The notes beneath the pieces are model-generated. The model ran no database searches and was not told the origin of the DNA. It saw only the letters and a program-made list of their open reading frames with translations. From NCBI GenBank assembly GCA_003170655.1, contig PMYY01000166.1, positions 4,013 through 44,398 of the forward strand: a DNA stretch of 40,386 nt. The letters are read 5' to 3'. A program made the position numbers and the translations under genes. The stretch comes from Nitrospiraceae bacterium. GTDB taxonomy: Bacteria; Nitrospirota; Thermodesulfovibrionia; Thermodesulfovibrionales; Dissulfurispiraceae. This document shows positions 30,907-39,110 of the stretch, one piece after another. Each line of letters opens with the position of its first letter. Position 1 is the first letter of the stretch.

Positions 30907-33039
30907 ATGAATAAGGAATTCAGAGATTCGATAAGCAAAGCGCTTCACAATGCGAACCTTACGGGCGCGCTCGGCAGATTCTCCGAGACCTACAGGACTA
31001 GCAGGCTAAAGGCATACGAGGGCATTGATTTTGAGGTCTTAAGGACAAGGATCGCCGAATTGAAATCCTACGCCGCATCGCATCTGAATGTACTTTCGGA
31101 GCTGTTCGCAAAGAATGCCGAGGCAAAGGGTGCAAAGGTTTTCAGGACGAACAGTCCCGAAAAGGTAAAGGAATATATCCTCCAGGTCGCACGTGAAAAT
31201 GATGTCAAGAGTATCGTTAAATCCAAGTCTATGGCCTCTGAAGAGATCCACCTTAACCCTTATCTCGAACAGCATGGGCTTTCGGTTATGGAGACTGACC
31301 TTGGCGAATGGATCATTCAGCTTGCCGGACAGACACCATCGCATATGGTTATGCCTGCAATCCATATGACCAAGGAAGAGGTTTCGGACCTCTTCAGCAA
31401 GGAGATTAACGAAAGGCTCAGTTCCGACATCCCGAAGCTCGTCAAGGTGGCGAGAAAAGAGATTCGCAGCAAGTTTCTCGAAGCGGATATGGGCATATCG
31501 GGAGCGAACATAGCCGTGGCTGAGACAGGAAGCATCGTCCTTGTGACCAACGAGGGAAATGCGAGACTCGTGACGACCCTTCCCAAGGTTCATGTGGCGA
31601 TCATCGGTATCGAAAAGCTGGTTGCCAACTTTGAAGACATCGTACCGATTCTGACCGCCTTGCCTAAGAGCGCCACGGGCCAGCTTATTACCAGCTATGT
31701 CTCGATTATAACCGGCCCGACGCCCAATACCGACGGTTCGATGAAGGACCTGCATATAATCCTCATGGACAACCGCAGGACTGAGATGGCGAACGACCCC
31801 AAATTCAAACAGGCGCTCCAGTGCATCCGTTGCGCCTCATGCCTCAACGTATGCCCGATATACCGGCTTGTGGGCGGCCATGTATTCGGAAAGGTCTATA
31901 CCGGAGGCATCGGCACCATCCTCACTGCCTGGTTTGATGAGCTGAAGAAATCCGAAGATATCCAGGGTCTCTGCATCCAGTGCGGCAACTGCAAAGAGGT
32001 CTGCCCAGGCAAGATCGACATTCCCGAAATGATACTTGAGATTAGGCGCCGTCTTGTCGTGGACAAAGGACAGTCCCTGGTCCAGAAGGCAATCTTCTCT
32101 GTGGTGAACAACCGCCGGTTGTTTCACTCTATGCTGCGCACAGCATCTCTCACGCAGTTGCCATTTGCCAAAGGTGGATTTATCCGCCACCTGCCGATGT
32201 TCCTGTCCGATCTCACCGAGTTCAGGAGTCTGCCTGCCATAGCCGATGTGCCTTTCAGGGACAAGTTCAAAGAGATCAAGCAGCCGAACCTGAAAGAGAA
32301 GGCTACATTCTACGCAGGATGCCTCATCGATTTCGCGTATCCTGAAACCGGAGCGGCGATTGTGAGGATATTGAACAAGGCAGGCATCGAGGTGGTATTC
32401 CCGGATGAGCAGACCTGTTGCGGCGCACCTGCCAGGTATAACGGCGCCTATGAGGTTGCAGCTCAGAATGCGATCGACAATATCAAGGCCCTCACGAAGG
32501 ACAAGACTAAATATGTGATATCGGCTTGTCCGACCTGCACTGTGGCCCTCAAGCACGAATTCATAAACACCTTCGAGAGTCTAGGTAATAACGACTGGAT
32601 GGATCAGGCGCATGAGTTGTCTGCAAGGACAATGGATTTCTCCACACTGATAAAGAAACTGGTAGACGAAGGACGCCTGACCCTCAAAGAGAGGCAACAG
32701 CTAGGAAAATTTACCTATCACGACTCTTGCCATCTCAAAAGGACCCTCAATGTCCATGAGGCGCCGAGGGAACTCATGAAAAAGGCCGGATTCGAGCTTG
32801 TGGAGATGTTCGAGTCGGACATGTGCTGCGGCATGGGAGGGTCTTATTCGATAAAGCTGCCGGAGATCTCTGCGCCGATCCTGAAAAGGAAACTTAAGAA
32901 CATCAAGGATACTTCAGTTCCAGTAGTCGCTATGGATTGCCCCGGTTGTGTCATGCAGATCAGGGGAGGCTTCGACAAGGATAAAGCGGCAGTCGCAGTC
33001 AAGCATACTGCTGAGCTGCTTGAGGAGCAATTCAAATAG
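30907..33039 (+). CDS. lldH: L-lactate dehydrogenase Fe-S protein, LutB-LutA fusion (LldH-like)
   Basis: A 710-residue fusion. Residues about 30-300 form a LutB-type LUD domain (VKSKSMASEEIHLNPYLEQ, AVAETGSIVLVTNEGNARL). Two [4Fe-4S] motifs follow (CIRCASCLNVCP and CIQCGNCKEVCP, near 310-370). From about 470 to the end lie two CCG domains, as in LutA (FYAGCLIDFAYPETG, EQTCCGAPARY, YHDSCHLKRTL, SDMCCGMGGSYS, ending with MDCPGCVMQ). In Bacillus LutA and LutB are separate; here one chain supplies both, which would fix their stoichiometry. Together with LutC it should oxidise L-lactate to pyruvate in the cytoplasm. It is the last gene of the operon. Confidence 0.92.
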   Translation: MNKEFRDSISKALHNANLTGALGRFSETYRTSRLKAYEGIDFEVLRTRIAELKSYAASHLNVLSELFAKNAEAKGAKVFRTNSPEKVKEYILQVARENDVKSIVKSKSMASEEIHLNPYLEQHGLSVMETDLGEWIIQLAGQTPSHMVMPAIHMTKEEVSDLFSKEINERLSSDIPKLVKVARKEIRSKFLEADMGISGANIAVAETGSIVLVTNEGNARLVTTLPKVHVAIIGIEKLVANFEDIVPILTALPKSATGQLITSYVSIITGPTPNTDGSMKDLHIILMDNRRTEMANDPKFKQALQCIRCASCLNVCPIYRLVGGHVFGKVYTGGIGTILTAWFDELKKSEDIQGLCIQCGNCKEVCPGKIDIPEMILEIRRRLVVDKGQSLVQKAIFSVVNNRRLFHSMLRTASLTQLPFAKGGFIRHLPMFLSDLTEFRSLPAIADVPFRDKFKEIKQPNLKEKATFYAGCLIDFAYPETGAAIVRILNKAGIEVVFPDEQTCCGAPARYNGAYEVAAQNAIDNIKALTKDKTKYVISACPTCTVALKHEFINTFESLGNNDWMDQAHELSARTMDFSTLIKKLVDEGRLTLKERQQLGKFTYHDSCHLKRTLNVHEAPRELMKKAGFELVEMFESDMCCGMGGSYSIKLPEISAPILKRKLKNIKDTSVPVVAMDCPGCVMQIRGGFDKDKAAVAVKHTAELLEEQFK

Positions 33040-33108
33040 GGTATCATTAAAGTCGATTAGCCCTACGAATATTCTCCGTGTTCCCGTTAGGCAGACGTAA
33101 TTCAAGCC

Positions 33109-33948
33109 TCATGGGTTTGTATCCAAGAGCCGTATGAGTCCGACGAAGTCATCATCCGCCCAACCGGCTGACATTCCCTGGTCATAGATTTTTTTAAGAT
33201 GTACGGTTTGTTCGAGTGACAAAGAGTGATCCGCAGCAGTTTCCAATGCCAGGCGAAGATCTTTCGCCATATGCTTGAGTGAAAACTGAGGGGTGTAATC
33301 GCGCTGACGCAGCTTTGGTTCTTTAAGATCCGAAACTCCCGAACGGGAAGCATTTCGCGCTAGCGCATTAAAATATACTTCATCCGAGATTCCCTCCACC
33401 CGGCACAAAGTCAGGCTCTCGAACAAAGTTTGGGCGACACCGGCGATGTTCAAGTTCATAGCAAGCTTCAGCGAACTGGCTGACCCCAGTGGCCCTATAT
33501 GGAGGATGGCACTAGATATAGGTTCTAGGATTGGGCGTGCCTTATCGACAACTTCCGGTTCGCCGCCAAGATAATAAACGGTTTGCCGCTGCTCCGCCGC
33601 AAGTTTGCTTCCTGTGAAGGGCGCTTCTAAAAACAATGCGCCGGTCCGCTGCACCTGCTCGGCAAAAAGTCGAGTCCATCTGGCGGAAATTGTGCTCGAT
33701 TGGATCACCAATAATCCGTGGCCGAGCTTTGGTTGAATCTTATCCAACACGGATTGCACTGCCGGAGGGTCGGCGACGACGATGAAGATCACCTCCGCTC
33801 CTTCTATCGCTTCCTGAATGGATGCATGAAAGTTGGGGAAATCTTTGGGCGTCCGGTTCCAGCATCGCACGGCATGGCCATCGGAGATCAGATTTTTCGC
33901 CCATGCGCTTCCGATAATGCCTAACCCTAAGACTGATATTTTCATCAT
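33109..33948 (-). CDS. NAD(P)-dependent beta-hydroxyacid dehydrogenase (HIBADH family)
   Basis: A 279-residue soluble dehydrogenase. The N-terminal Rossmann motif is SVLGLGIIGSAWAKNL, followed by CWNRTP at the nucleotide-binding acidic or basic position (Arg suggests NADPH). The substrate motif EAPFTGSKLAAEQRQ replaces the usual DAPVSGG, and the catalytic lysine is in SLKLAMNLNIAG. These fit the glyoxylate/succinic-semialdehyde reductase branch, though the substrate cannot be decided. AAAGGA lies 7 nt before the ATG, and the promoter at 33979-34006 is convincing. It converges on the lactate operon 69 bp downstream but has no visible link to it. Confidence 0.88.
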   Translation of the reverse strand: MMKISVLGLGIIGSAWAKNLISDGHAVRCWNRTPKDFPNFHASIQEAIEGAEVIFIVVADPPAVQSVLDKIQPKLGHGLLVIQSSTISARWTRLFAEQVQRTGALFLEAPFTGSKLAAEQRQTVYYLGGEPEVVDKARPILEPISSAILHIGPLGSASSLKLAMNLNIAGVAQTLFESLTLCRVEGISDEVYFNALARNASRSGVSDLKEPKLRQRDYTPQFSLKHMAKDLRLALETAADHSLSLEQTVHLKKIYDQGMSAGWADDDFVGLIRLLDTNP

Positions 33949-33978
33949 TTTTTGTCCTTTCTTGATTGGTATACATCA

Positions 33979-34006
33979 ATATTATCATTGTGTTTTTCTT
34001 TGTCAA
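33979..34006 (-). promoter_or_regulatory. Promoter of the beta-hydroxyacid dehydrogenase
   Basis: TTGACA (34006-34001) and TAATAT (33984-33979) on the minus strand are 16 bp apart, with the expected start about 25 nt before the ATG at 33948. Confidence 0.6.
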
Positions 34007-34228
34007 CTCGGAAAAGTTATTACTGGTCCACGGAGGACTCTGGGGAAAGGAGGCGGAGAAATCCGTATTAGTGGTGAAAGAAACAAACTGATCGCGAAAT
34101 AGAATCAATAAATCTCAGCACTCTATGCCGGATTAAATCTGGAGCCCGTACATCCTTATAAACGGAAATCGGCAGTTTGCTTGCTGAAAAAATGAGAACT
34201 CCGTAGTGAACATACTACCCAGATCTGG

Positions 34229-34873
34229 TCATCCCTTTGCTAGTCTCTGTCCCATCTCAAATGCTTTATGACAATCATGAGGAAACACTTCATTGTGCCT
34301 CTTTATCTTACTCTCAGGATCAAATCGAGGAGCAACATATTTAGAGTAATCTTTAAACTGCAACGTATCAAAGCAGCACAGTGACTCTGAAGACCCAAAG
34401 GTTCTTGTTAGGAACATTGAAATCAAATTCATGAACTGACTGTAGCCTAACTGGTTCATAGCTTCTTCAGTAACACCCATCGTATAGATGAACCCTGTTA
34501 TTATCTGCCGGTTAAAAAGCGAACCCGGCGGGTCCGTATATGTCAGATACTGGAAAACGAGGCGTTCCAAGAATGAGCGCATCTCTCCTGTAACATTTCC
34601 CAAATAAATAGGAGAGCCAAAAATAAGAGCATCAGCGCTCTCAATTTTCTTGAAAATGGGCTTAAGGTCATCAGTGACGATGCATTCTCCATAACTCTTT
34701 CCACCTTTTGTCTTACAGGCAAAACAGCTTATACATCCTTTATAGCTGAGGTCGTAGAGGTGAATAAGTCTTGTTTTTGCTCCCTGAGAGTTTGCTCCTT
34801 CCAAAGCTTTTTCAAGCAGCATCGCCGTGTTCCAGTGCTTCCGTGGACTTCCGTTAAATGCAATTACTTTCAT
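34229..34873 (-). CDS. Flavodoxin-like NAD(P)H-dependent oxidoreductase (iron-sulfur flavoprotein type)
   Basis: The 214-residue protein starts VIAFNGSPRKHWNTAMLL, the FMN-phosphate loop of the NADPH-dependent FMN reductase family. It then has a cysteine cluster C-x2-C-x2-C-x10-C (GCISCFACKTKGGKSYGEC), which resembles that of archaeal and bacterial iron-sulfur flavoproteins, and FGSPIYLGNVTGEMRSFLER, the second flavin loop. It probably carries FMN and perhaps a [4Fe-4S] cluster; the acceptor is unknown. The cysteine spacing is longer than in classical iron-sulfur flavoproteins, so cluster binding is uncertain. A GGAGG-like site (TGAGGAGGGC) precedes the ATG. It is monocistronic, flanked by non-coding DNA on both sides. 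Confidence 0.85.
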   Translation of the reverse strand: MKVIAFNGSPRKHWNTAMLLEKALEGANSQGAKTRLIHLYDLSYKGCISCFACKTKGGKSYGECIVTDDLKPIFKKIESADALIFGSPIYLGNVTGEMRSFLERLVFQYLTYTDPPGSLFNRQIITGFIYTMGVTEEAMNQLGYSQFMNLISMFLTRTFGSSESLCCFDTLQFKDYSKYVAPRFDPESKIKRHNEVFPHDCHKAFEMGQRLAKG

Positions 34874-34976
34874 GGGTGCCCTCCTCAGCTGATAACTTCG
34901 TGGTTTACTCTAATTTGGTCGCCTTTCAAATTAAGGAGTAGTGCCGCAATGAATGATAAACGTGTAAAGCCTCTAA

Positions 34977-35474
34977 TTACAGTTTCGGCAGATACTCATC
35001 TTTTGTCAGCCACAGTTGCTCCATGCGGTACATATGCCAGTAATCATGAAGCAGAACATGTCTGACTAGAATCCTGAAGGAATAATACTCATATTCCGGG
35101 TGTGTACCAGTCTTCTGCCATATAATATCATCTGTGTCTTCTAGCAGCACAATTTCTTTGTCCCGATAGTTTGCAAACTGTTCGATGGCAGAGGTCACGT
35201 TTATATGAGGATGGCTAAGTGACTCGGGCTTCGCATCGCTTGGAATATAAGGGATAAACTCCGGGTGATCCTCATTGATGAATCGTTGAAAACGCTCCAG
35301 CAGCATCGGCTGTACTTCAGCTAAGTGCCTGATATGTTCTGCGATCGTCCAGAAATCTTCACCTCGGCGCAGATATATTTTGTCTTTCGGAATGGTTTTT
35401 AGAAATTCAGACAATATCTTTGGTGTTTGTCTGAGACCTTTCAATAATTCTCGTTTATCCTGAGTGCTATTCAT
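34977..35474 (-). CDS. DinB-fold (DUF664/DinB_2) protein
   Basis: A 165-residue four-helix-bundle protein of the DinB/YfiT-like superfamily, unrelated to DNA polymerase IV. The N-terminal helix LLKGLRQTPKILSEFLKTIP leads to WTIAEHIRHLAEVQPMLLER, where the His is one metal ligand; LVRHVLLHDYWHMYRMEQL gives the C-terminal HxxxH-type pair that completes a metal site. The family includes thiol-dependent transferases and proteins of unknown role. I chose the ATG at 35472-35474 because GGAGG is 6 nt upstream; an earlier start at 35504 adds ten residues. Stand-alone gene. Confidence 0.8.
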   Translation of the reverse strand: MNSTQDKRELLKGLRQTPKILSEFLKTIPKDKIYLRRGEDFWTIAEHIRHLAEVQPMLLERFQRFINEDHPEFIPYIPSDAKPESLSHPHINVTSAIEQFANYRDKEIVLLEDTDDIIWQKTGTHPEYEYYSFRILVRHVLLHDYWHMYRMEQLWLTKDEYLPKL

Positions 35475-35664
35475 CCCTTGCCTCCTTTTTCCCTTCCTAT
35501 TCATTTACCGGAGCGAACAAATTCCATGACTTCGTGCCAGCATCGCCCATCAACTGACGTCGGCTAGTCGTTATGTCCTGCGCCATCAATTATCCATTTT
35601 TCTTGCTGCCTATAAAATACATCCGCATGTCGATTCGGAATTATCTCATCCCTCTCGGCCCCTC

Positions 35665-36057
35665 TTACCGCAATTTTCCTTTGGAACCTTTTAAGGAACC
35701 GAATGCTATCATGCGGTCATTTCTGTTTTGATGGCTATTTCTTTTCTGAGGTTTTTTTGCCACAACTTTTTTTCTCGCTGGTTTCTTTGATGCGGTAACT
35801 TTCGCAGCCAATTTCTTCGACGTTTTTACTTTTGTCAGCATTTCTTCAGCAAGCAAAAGATCAGAGCTGATGATCCCAGCAGCTTTAGCGACTGCAATCT
35901 TCGCAGCAGCAATATTTTCATTTGGCGATGCATTAAGCAACTCTCTAATAGCCGCAGCCAACGATTTTTCTGCTGAGGACTTTAGCTTAATTCCTCGTGC
36001 CTTCTCAAAAATACTGATTAGAGCATCAACAACTGGTTTGACAAGAGCAGTCTCCAT
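35665..36057 (-). CDS. Small protein with Lys/Ala-rich histone-H1-like tail
   Basis: 130 residues from the ATG at 36055-36057, which has AAGGAAGG 6 nt upstream. The N-terminal 80 residues are helical and Ala-rich (IRELLNASPNENIAAAKIAVA), followed by a strongly basic Lys/Ala tail (KKLAAKVTASKKPARKKVVA) like bacterial histone-H1-like or nucleoid-associated tails. The last 25 residues change character (NSHQNRNDRMIAFGSLKG). Adding one base to the 7-A run (T-run at 35752-35758 on the plus strand) would give a natural basic end, TSEKK and stop, so the annotated end may reflect a slip. DNA or RNA binding is inference from composition; I do not recognise the N-terminal family. Confidence 0.6.
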   Translation of the reverse strand: METALVKPVVDALISIFEKARGIKLKSSAEKSLAAAIRELLNASPNENIAAAKIAVAKAAGIISSDLLLAEEMLTKVKTSKKLAAKVTASKKPARKKVVAKKPQKRNSHQNRNDRMIAFGSLKGSKGKLR

Positions 36058-36104
36058 CACTTGCCTTCCTTCGAAAGTATATTATCATATTTAGATTATC
36101 ATGG

Positions 36105-36205
36105 TGTTAGTCTCAGTCGAATGGATCGCAGATTGCGATTGTGTCATCTTACGGGTACAGATGCGTGACCGAGGGCGCTGATGAACTGACGCACTCCAAG
36201 AATAT
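36105..36205 (-). pseudogene. Decayed fragment of a sigma-54 activator gene
   Basis: Reading the minus strand, the segment encodes VRQFISALGHAS and, after a shift of frame, DTIAI. The intact regulator just upstream has VRQLINALEYAA and GDTIAIADLP in the same order, and the DNA matches at roughly three of four positions over about 70 bp with a small gap. It is therefore a partial, frameshifted paralogous copy of the end of an NtrC-type AAA+ domain, lying 60-160 bp downstream of the intact gene's stop. Confidence 0.7.
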
Positions 36206-36260
36206 CCTTGCTTGATTCACGTTAGACGGTCCGTGTATCAAGGGCATGATAAATTACGCC

Positions 36261-37616
36261 CTACGCTATATTCAATTCCTTTATAATCTTCCAGAGCGTG
36301 ACCCTGCTTATCCCCAAATGCCTCGCTGCGAGTGTCCGGTTGCCGTTGAATTTTCCGAGTGCGGCGATTACGTGGTCTCTTTCCCGGTGGTTCTTTGCAG
36401 GCAATGTCCGCTCTATGCCACGTCCCTTTTTGATTAGGTAATCGGGTAGGTCGGCGATGGCGATTGTGTCACCCTTGCAGGTGATAGCCGCGTATTCGAG
36501 GGCGTTGATGAGCTGACGAACATTGCCGGGCCAGTGGCAAGCCTCGATTGCCTCCATCGATGCAGGGCTGAGACGCTGTATGCACTTTCTGTTCACGATG
36601 TTGATTCGTTCGAGGTAATGAGAGACGAGTATCGGTAGATCTTCGGGTCTGTCCCTAAGAGGAGGCGTGTTAATTGGGATGACGTTGATGCGATAAAAGA
36701 GGTCTTCCCTGAAGATTCCCGACTCCATAAGGTCCGTCAGGTCTTTATTGGTGGCGGTTATCAATCTCACATCGACCGTCACAGTCCGGTGGTCGCCAAC
36801 CTTTTCGAGCTCCTTTTCCTGGATAACCCTCAGGAGTTTTACCTGCATCGATGCGGGCATGTCTCCGATCTCGTCGAGAAAAATGCTTCCCTCATGAGCG
36901 ATCTCGAACCTACCTTGGCGGTCTTTGATAGCGCCAGTAAACGCTCCGCGCACATGGCCGAAAAGTTCGCTTTCGAGGAGAAATTCGTTCAAAGCTGCGC
37001 AATTTATTTTTACAAAGGGGCCCTTGTTCCGGCGGCTAAGTTTGTGTATCGCTTCAGCCACGAGCTCCTTGCCTGTGCCGCTTTCTCCTGAGATGAGTAC
37101 GGGGGCCTCGCTCGAAGCCGCGTTCTGGATCTGTTCGTATAAACGCTTCATAGAGGGACTGGTACCGAGAAGTCCCATGAAACCATACTCGTGCATCAAT
37201 TCACTCTTCAGTTTTTCTATTTCGAGGTCTTTCATGTCGAGCGAAGTCACGTTGGTCATTACCTCGACGGCGCCGATGATCTCTTCCAGATTGTTTTTCA
37301 GCAGCACCGCATTTTTCAGGAGATGGACACTTCGGCCGTCTTTGCCGCGCAGGTGGCAGCTAGTTCCCGACATGGCGCCACTTTCAAATAGCGTACACTT
37401 TTTAAGGTCTCCCACCTGTTTCTTATAGCTGCATGTGTTGTTGTCGAGCATGGAGCATTGTTTCCCGACGACGTCTTCGCGCCGGTAGCCGGTGATCTCT
37501 TCCGCAGCGCGGTTGAAAAAAAGGATGGTGCTCTCCTTGTCGATGACCATGAGACCATCGGACATCGTCTCAATAACGCTCTTGAGGAATTCAGGGTTAG
37601 CCAGTAGGGGGTCCAT
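36261..37616 (-). CDS. PAS-domain sigma-54-dependent transcriptional activator (NtrC family)
   Basis: A 451-residue activator from the ATG at 37614-37616 (MDPLLANPEFLKSVIETMSD). Residues about 8-120 form a PAS domain (MVIDKESTILFFNRAAEEIT) carrying several cysteines (KQCSMLDNNTCSYKK and KKCTLF), which may sense redox or bind a cofactor. The AAA+ domain has Walker A GESGTGKE, the sigma-54-contacting GAFTGA, Walker B IFLDEIGDM and the arginine finger region FREDLFYRINV. A Fis-type HTH ends the protein (RTLAARHLGISRVTLWKII). There is no receiver domain, so it responds to a ligand, not phosphorylation. No Shine-Dalgarno is evident; upstream frames to 37742 look non-coding. Targets unknown. Confidence 0.92.
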   Translation of the reverse strand: MDPLLANPEFLKSVIETMSDGLMVIDKESTILFFNRAAEEITGYRREDVVGKQCSMLDNNTCSYKKQVGDLKKCTLFESGAMSGTSCHLRGKDGRSVHLLKNAVLLKNNLEEIIGAVEVMTNVTSLDMKDLEIEKLKSELMHEYGFMGLLGTSPSMKRLYEQIQNAASSEAPVLISGESGTGKELVAEAIHKLSRRNKGPFVKINCAALNEFLLESELFGHVRGAFTGAIKDRQGRFEIAHEGSIFLDEIGDMPASMQVKLLRVIQEKELEKVGDHRTVTVDVRLITATNKDLTDLMESGIFREDLFYRINVIPINTPPLRDRPEDLPILVSHYLERINIVNRKCIQRLSPASMEAIEACHWPGNVRQLINALEYAAITCKGDTIAIADLPDYLIKKGRGIERTLPAKNHRERDHVIAALGKFNGNRTLAARHLGISRVTLWKIIKELNIA

Positions 37617-37629
37617 ATCGTTAATTATC

Positions 37630-37662
37630 AATGAATGGTTAACAAATATTAACACATTCATT
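37630..37662 (-). promoter_or_regulatory. Near-perfect palindrome just upstream of the activator start
   Basis: AATGAATG then GTTAA (37630-37642) are matched by TTAAC, one extra A, and CATTCATT (37649-37662). The 33-bp element ends 14 bp upstream of the proposed ATG. It suits an operator for a dimeric regulator or an mRNA hairpin over the initiation region. No known site is recognised. Confidence 0.5.
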
Positions 37663-37738
37663 AACCTCTTTGCCAGAATGGAGAAAGCACCGGCATTGAT
37701 AAGTGGCCAAAAAATCCCTGAATCATGATAATGAGGAA

Positions 37739-37753
37739 TCAACTTTGATGCCA
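37739..37753 (-). promoter_or_regulatory. Weak sigma-54 promoter candidate for the PAS activator
   Basis: On the minus strand TGGCAT-N5-TTGA has the right -24/-12 spacing, but the -12 GC is GA. The expected start would leave a leader of about 110 nt. Autoactivation is only a possibility. Confidence 0.25.
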
Positions 37754-37797
37754 GGACTTGGTGGAAGGAATAAACGAAGCGCTATAACTCCCCAATT

Positions 37798-37820
37798 CCC
37801 CCTCTTAAATTAAGGGGGGG
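37798..37820. repeat. REP-like palindrome after tolB
   Basis: CCCCCTCTTAA followed by ATTAAGGGGGGG forms an imperfect palindrome 15 bp after the tolB stop. It lacks a T-run on either strand, unlike a terminator. A degenerate relative (CCCCCTCTTGATCTAAGATGG) lies near 16490-16510, so it may belong to a dispersed intergenic palindrome family. Confidence 0.45.
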
Positions 37821-37834
37821 ACTGAGAGTTATTT

Positions 37835-39097
37835 CTACAACGGTGACCAGCCTGGGCTGGCTGCCCGAAAGCCTTTAGGAGTCAGGCGCTTCAGCCCCTC
37901 GCCGTTGGCTCTTATAACGAATATGCCTGTCGGTCCTTGACGGTTAGAAGTAAAAGCGATGTATCTTCCATCAGGTGAGAAGCTGGGGTCCTCATTGTTT
38001 CCTGCATCGGTAAGTTGTGTTACCCCGCTGCCGTCAGGTTTAATGGTGAATATCTGGTTCTTGCCTCCGATCATACTGGCATACACGATTTTATCCCCGG
38101 TCGGAGACCATTGCGGGGAAGTATTGTAATTCCCTTGGAAGGTCAGCCTGCGAACGTTGAATCCCTCCTTGTCCGACATGTAAAGCTGAGGGCTGCCCGA
38201 GCGGTTGGATACGAAGACGATCGTGGACCCGTCGGGAGAGACCGAAGGGGAAACATCGATCCAAGGTGTAGCGATAATCTTGCGGCTCCCGCTGCCGCCG
38301 ATGTCCCCGATGGAGATGTCGGAGTATCCGTCCCTTGCTGTTGAGAATGCGAACCTCCGGTTGTCGGGGAAGAAATTCCCAACGATGCTAACACCTGACA
38401 GGCGTATCGTGCTCAACTCCCGCATCGCGTTAATGTCAAGCTGGTATATGCCCCATTTCCGGTTCTTCTCAGCTGAATAGATAAGCTTAGATCCGTCCCG
38501 TGCCCAGCGAGGAGCAAGGATGATGCCTCCTTTGATTCCGACCGGATACATGCGCTCGCCGTCCCAGTCCATCATGTGCAACTCCTTCAATCCGGACTTC
38601 TGGGCGATAAATGCGATCTTCGTCTTGAATATTCCCTGCTGCCCCGTGAGTATTTTGTATATGTCGTTGGAGACGGCGTGCGCAAGAAGCCTCACTAGGT
38701 CGGGTTTTGCGGTGTACTCTTTTCTCAGCACTTCCCTGCCCTCGGCGACATCGAATGCGGATACAGTTACGTTAAGGGACTGGGCTGTCGCCCTTGTCGC
38801 AACTCCTTTTATCACCATCTCCACGCCGAGGCCCTTCCAGCTCTGCATATTGAACGGCTGATCGGGACGCTCTATCTGCGCAGCGTCGTCGAGGCAGTCG
38901 AACAGGCCGGTGAAGGTCATGTCAGCCTTTACTATATCGGAGACCTCTTTAGCACCGACGAAAGGCTGGATCGCAATTGGAAGCTTCTTGATTCCTGAAG
39001 AAGTGATGTCGATGTAAATCTTGTCAGCGCTGCATGGCTCAATGAACAGGGCCGCCAAAATAATGAAAACTGCAAAAGCGGGAATTATTTTTCTCAT
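37835..39097 (-). CDS. tolB: Tol-Pal system periplasmic protein TolB
   Basis: TolB shuttles between Pal at the outer membrane and TolA, supporting outer-membrane constriction at division. The 420-residue precursor starts with a signal peptide (IIPAFAVFIILAALFIEPCSA). The N-terminal domain (about 25-165) includes KLPIAIQPFVGAKEVSDI and FTGLFDCLDD. The C-terminal six-bladed propeller follows, with repeated PD40-type motifs such as APRWARDGSKLIYSAE, SPSVSPDGSTIVFVSNRSG and SPQWSPTGDKIVYAS. GAGAGGAA lies about 10 nt before the ATG. It is 13 bp after the TolA/TonB-like gene. Pal, normally next, is not found downstream here. Confidence 0.96.
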   Translation of the reverse strand: MRKIIPAFAVFIILAALFIEPCSADKIYIDITSSGIKKLPIAIQPFVGAKEVSDIVKADMTFTGLFDCLDDAAQIERPDQPFNMQSWKGLGVEMVIKGVATRATAQSLNVTVSAFDVAEGREVLRKEYTAKPDLVRLLAHAVSNDIYKILTGQQGIFKTKIAFIAQKSGLKELHMMDWDGERMYPVGIKGGIILAPRWARDGSKLIYSAEKNRKWGIYQLDINAMRELSTIRLSGVSIVGNFFPDNRRFAFSTARDGYSDISIGDIGGSGSRKIIATPWIDVSPSVSPDGSTIVFVSNRSGSPQLYMSDKEGFNVRRLTFQGNYNTSPQWSPTGDKIVYASMIGGKNQIFTIKPDGSGVTQLTDAGNNEDPSFSPDGRYIAFTSNRQGPTGIFVIRANGEGLKRLTPKGFRAASPGWSPL

Positions 39098-39110
39098 AGA
39101 TAAGTTCCTC

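Noticed and set aside
33040..33108. TAGGG...CCCTA inverted repeat after the lactate operon
   Set aside because: Only about 5 bp of pairing and no T-run, too weak to call a terminator.
33833..34102. 89-codon plus-strand open frame across the dehydrogenase promoter
   Set aside because: Mostly antisense to the dehydrogenase 5' end and runs through its promoter; no SD or family likeness.
36261..36437. Plus-strand open frame antisense to the activator's HTH
   Set aside because: Shadow of a well-supported coding region on the minus strand.
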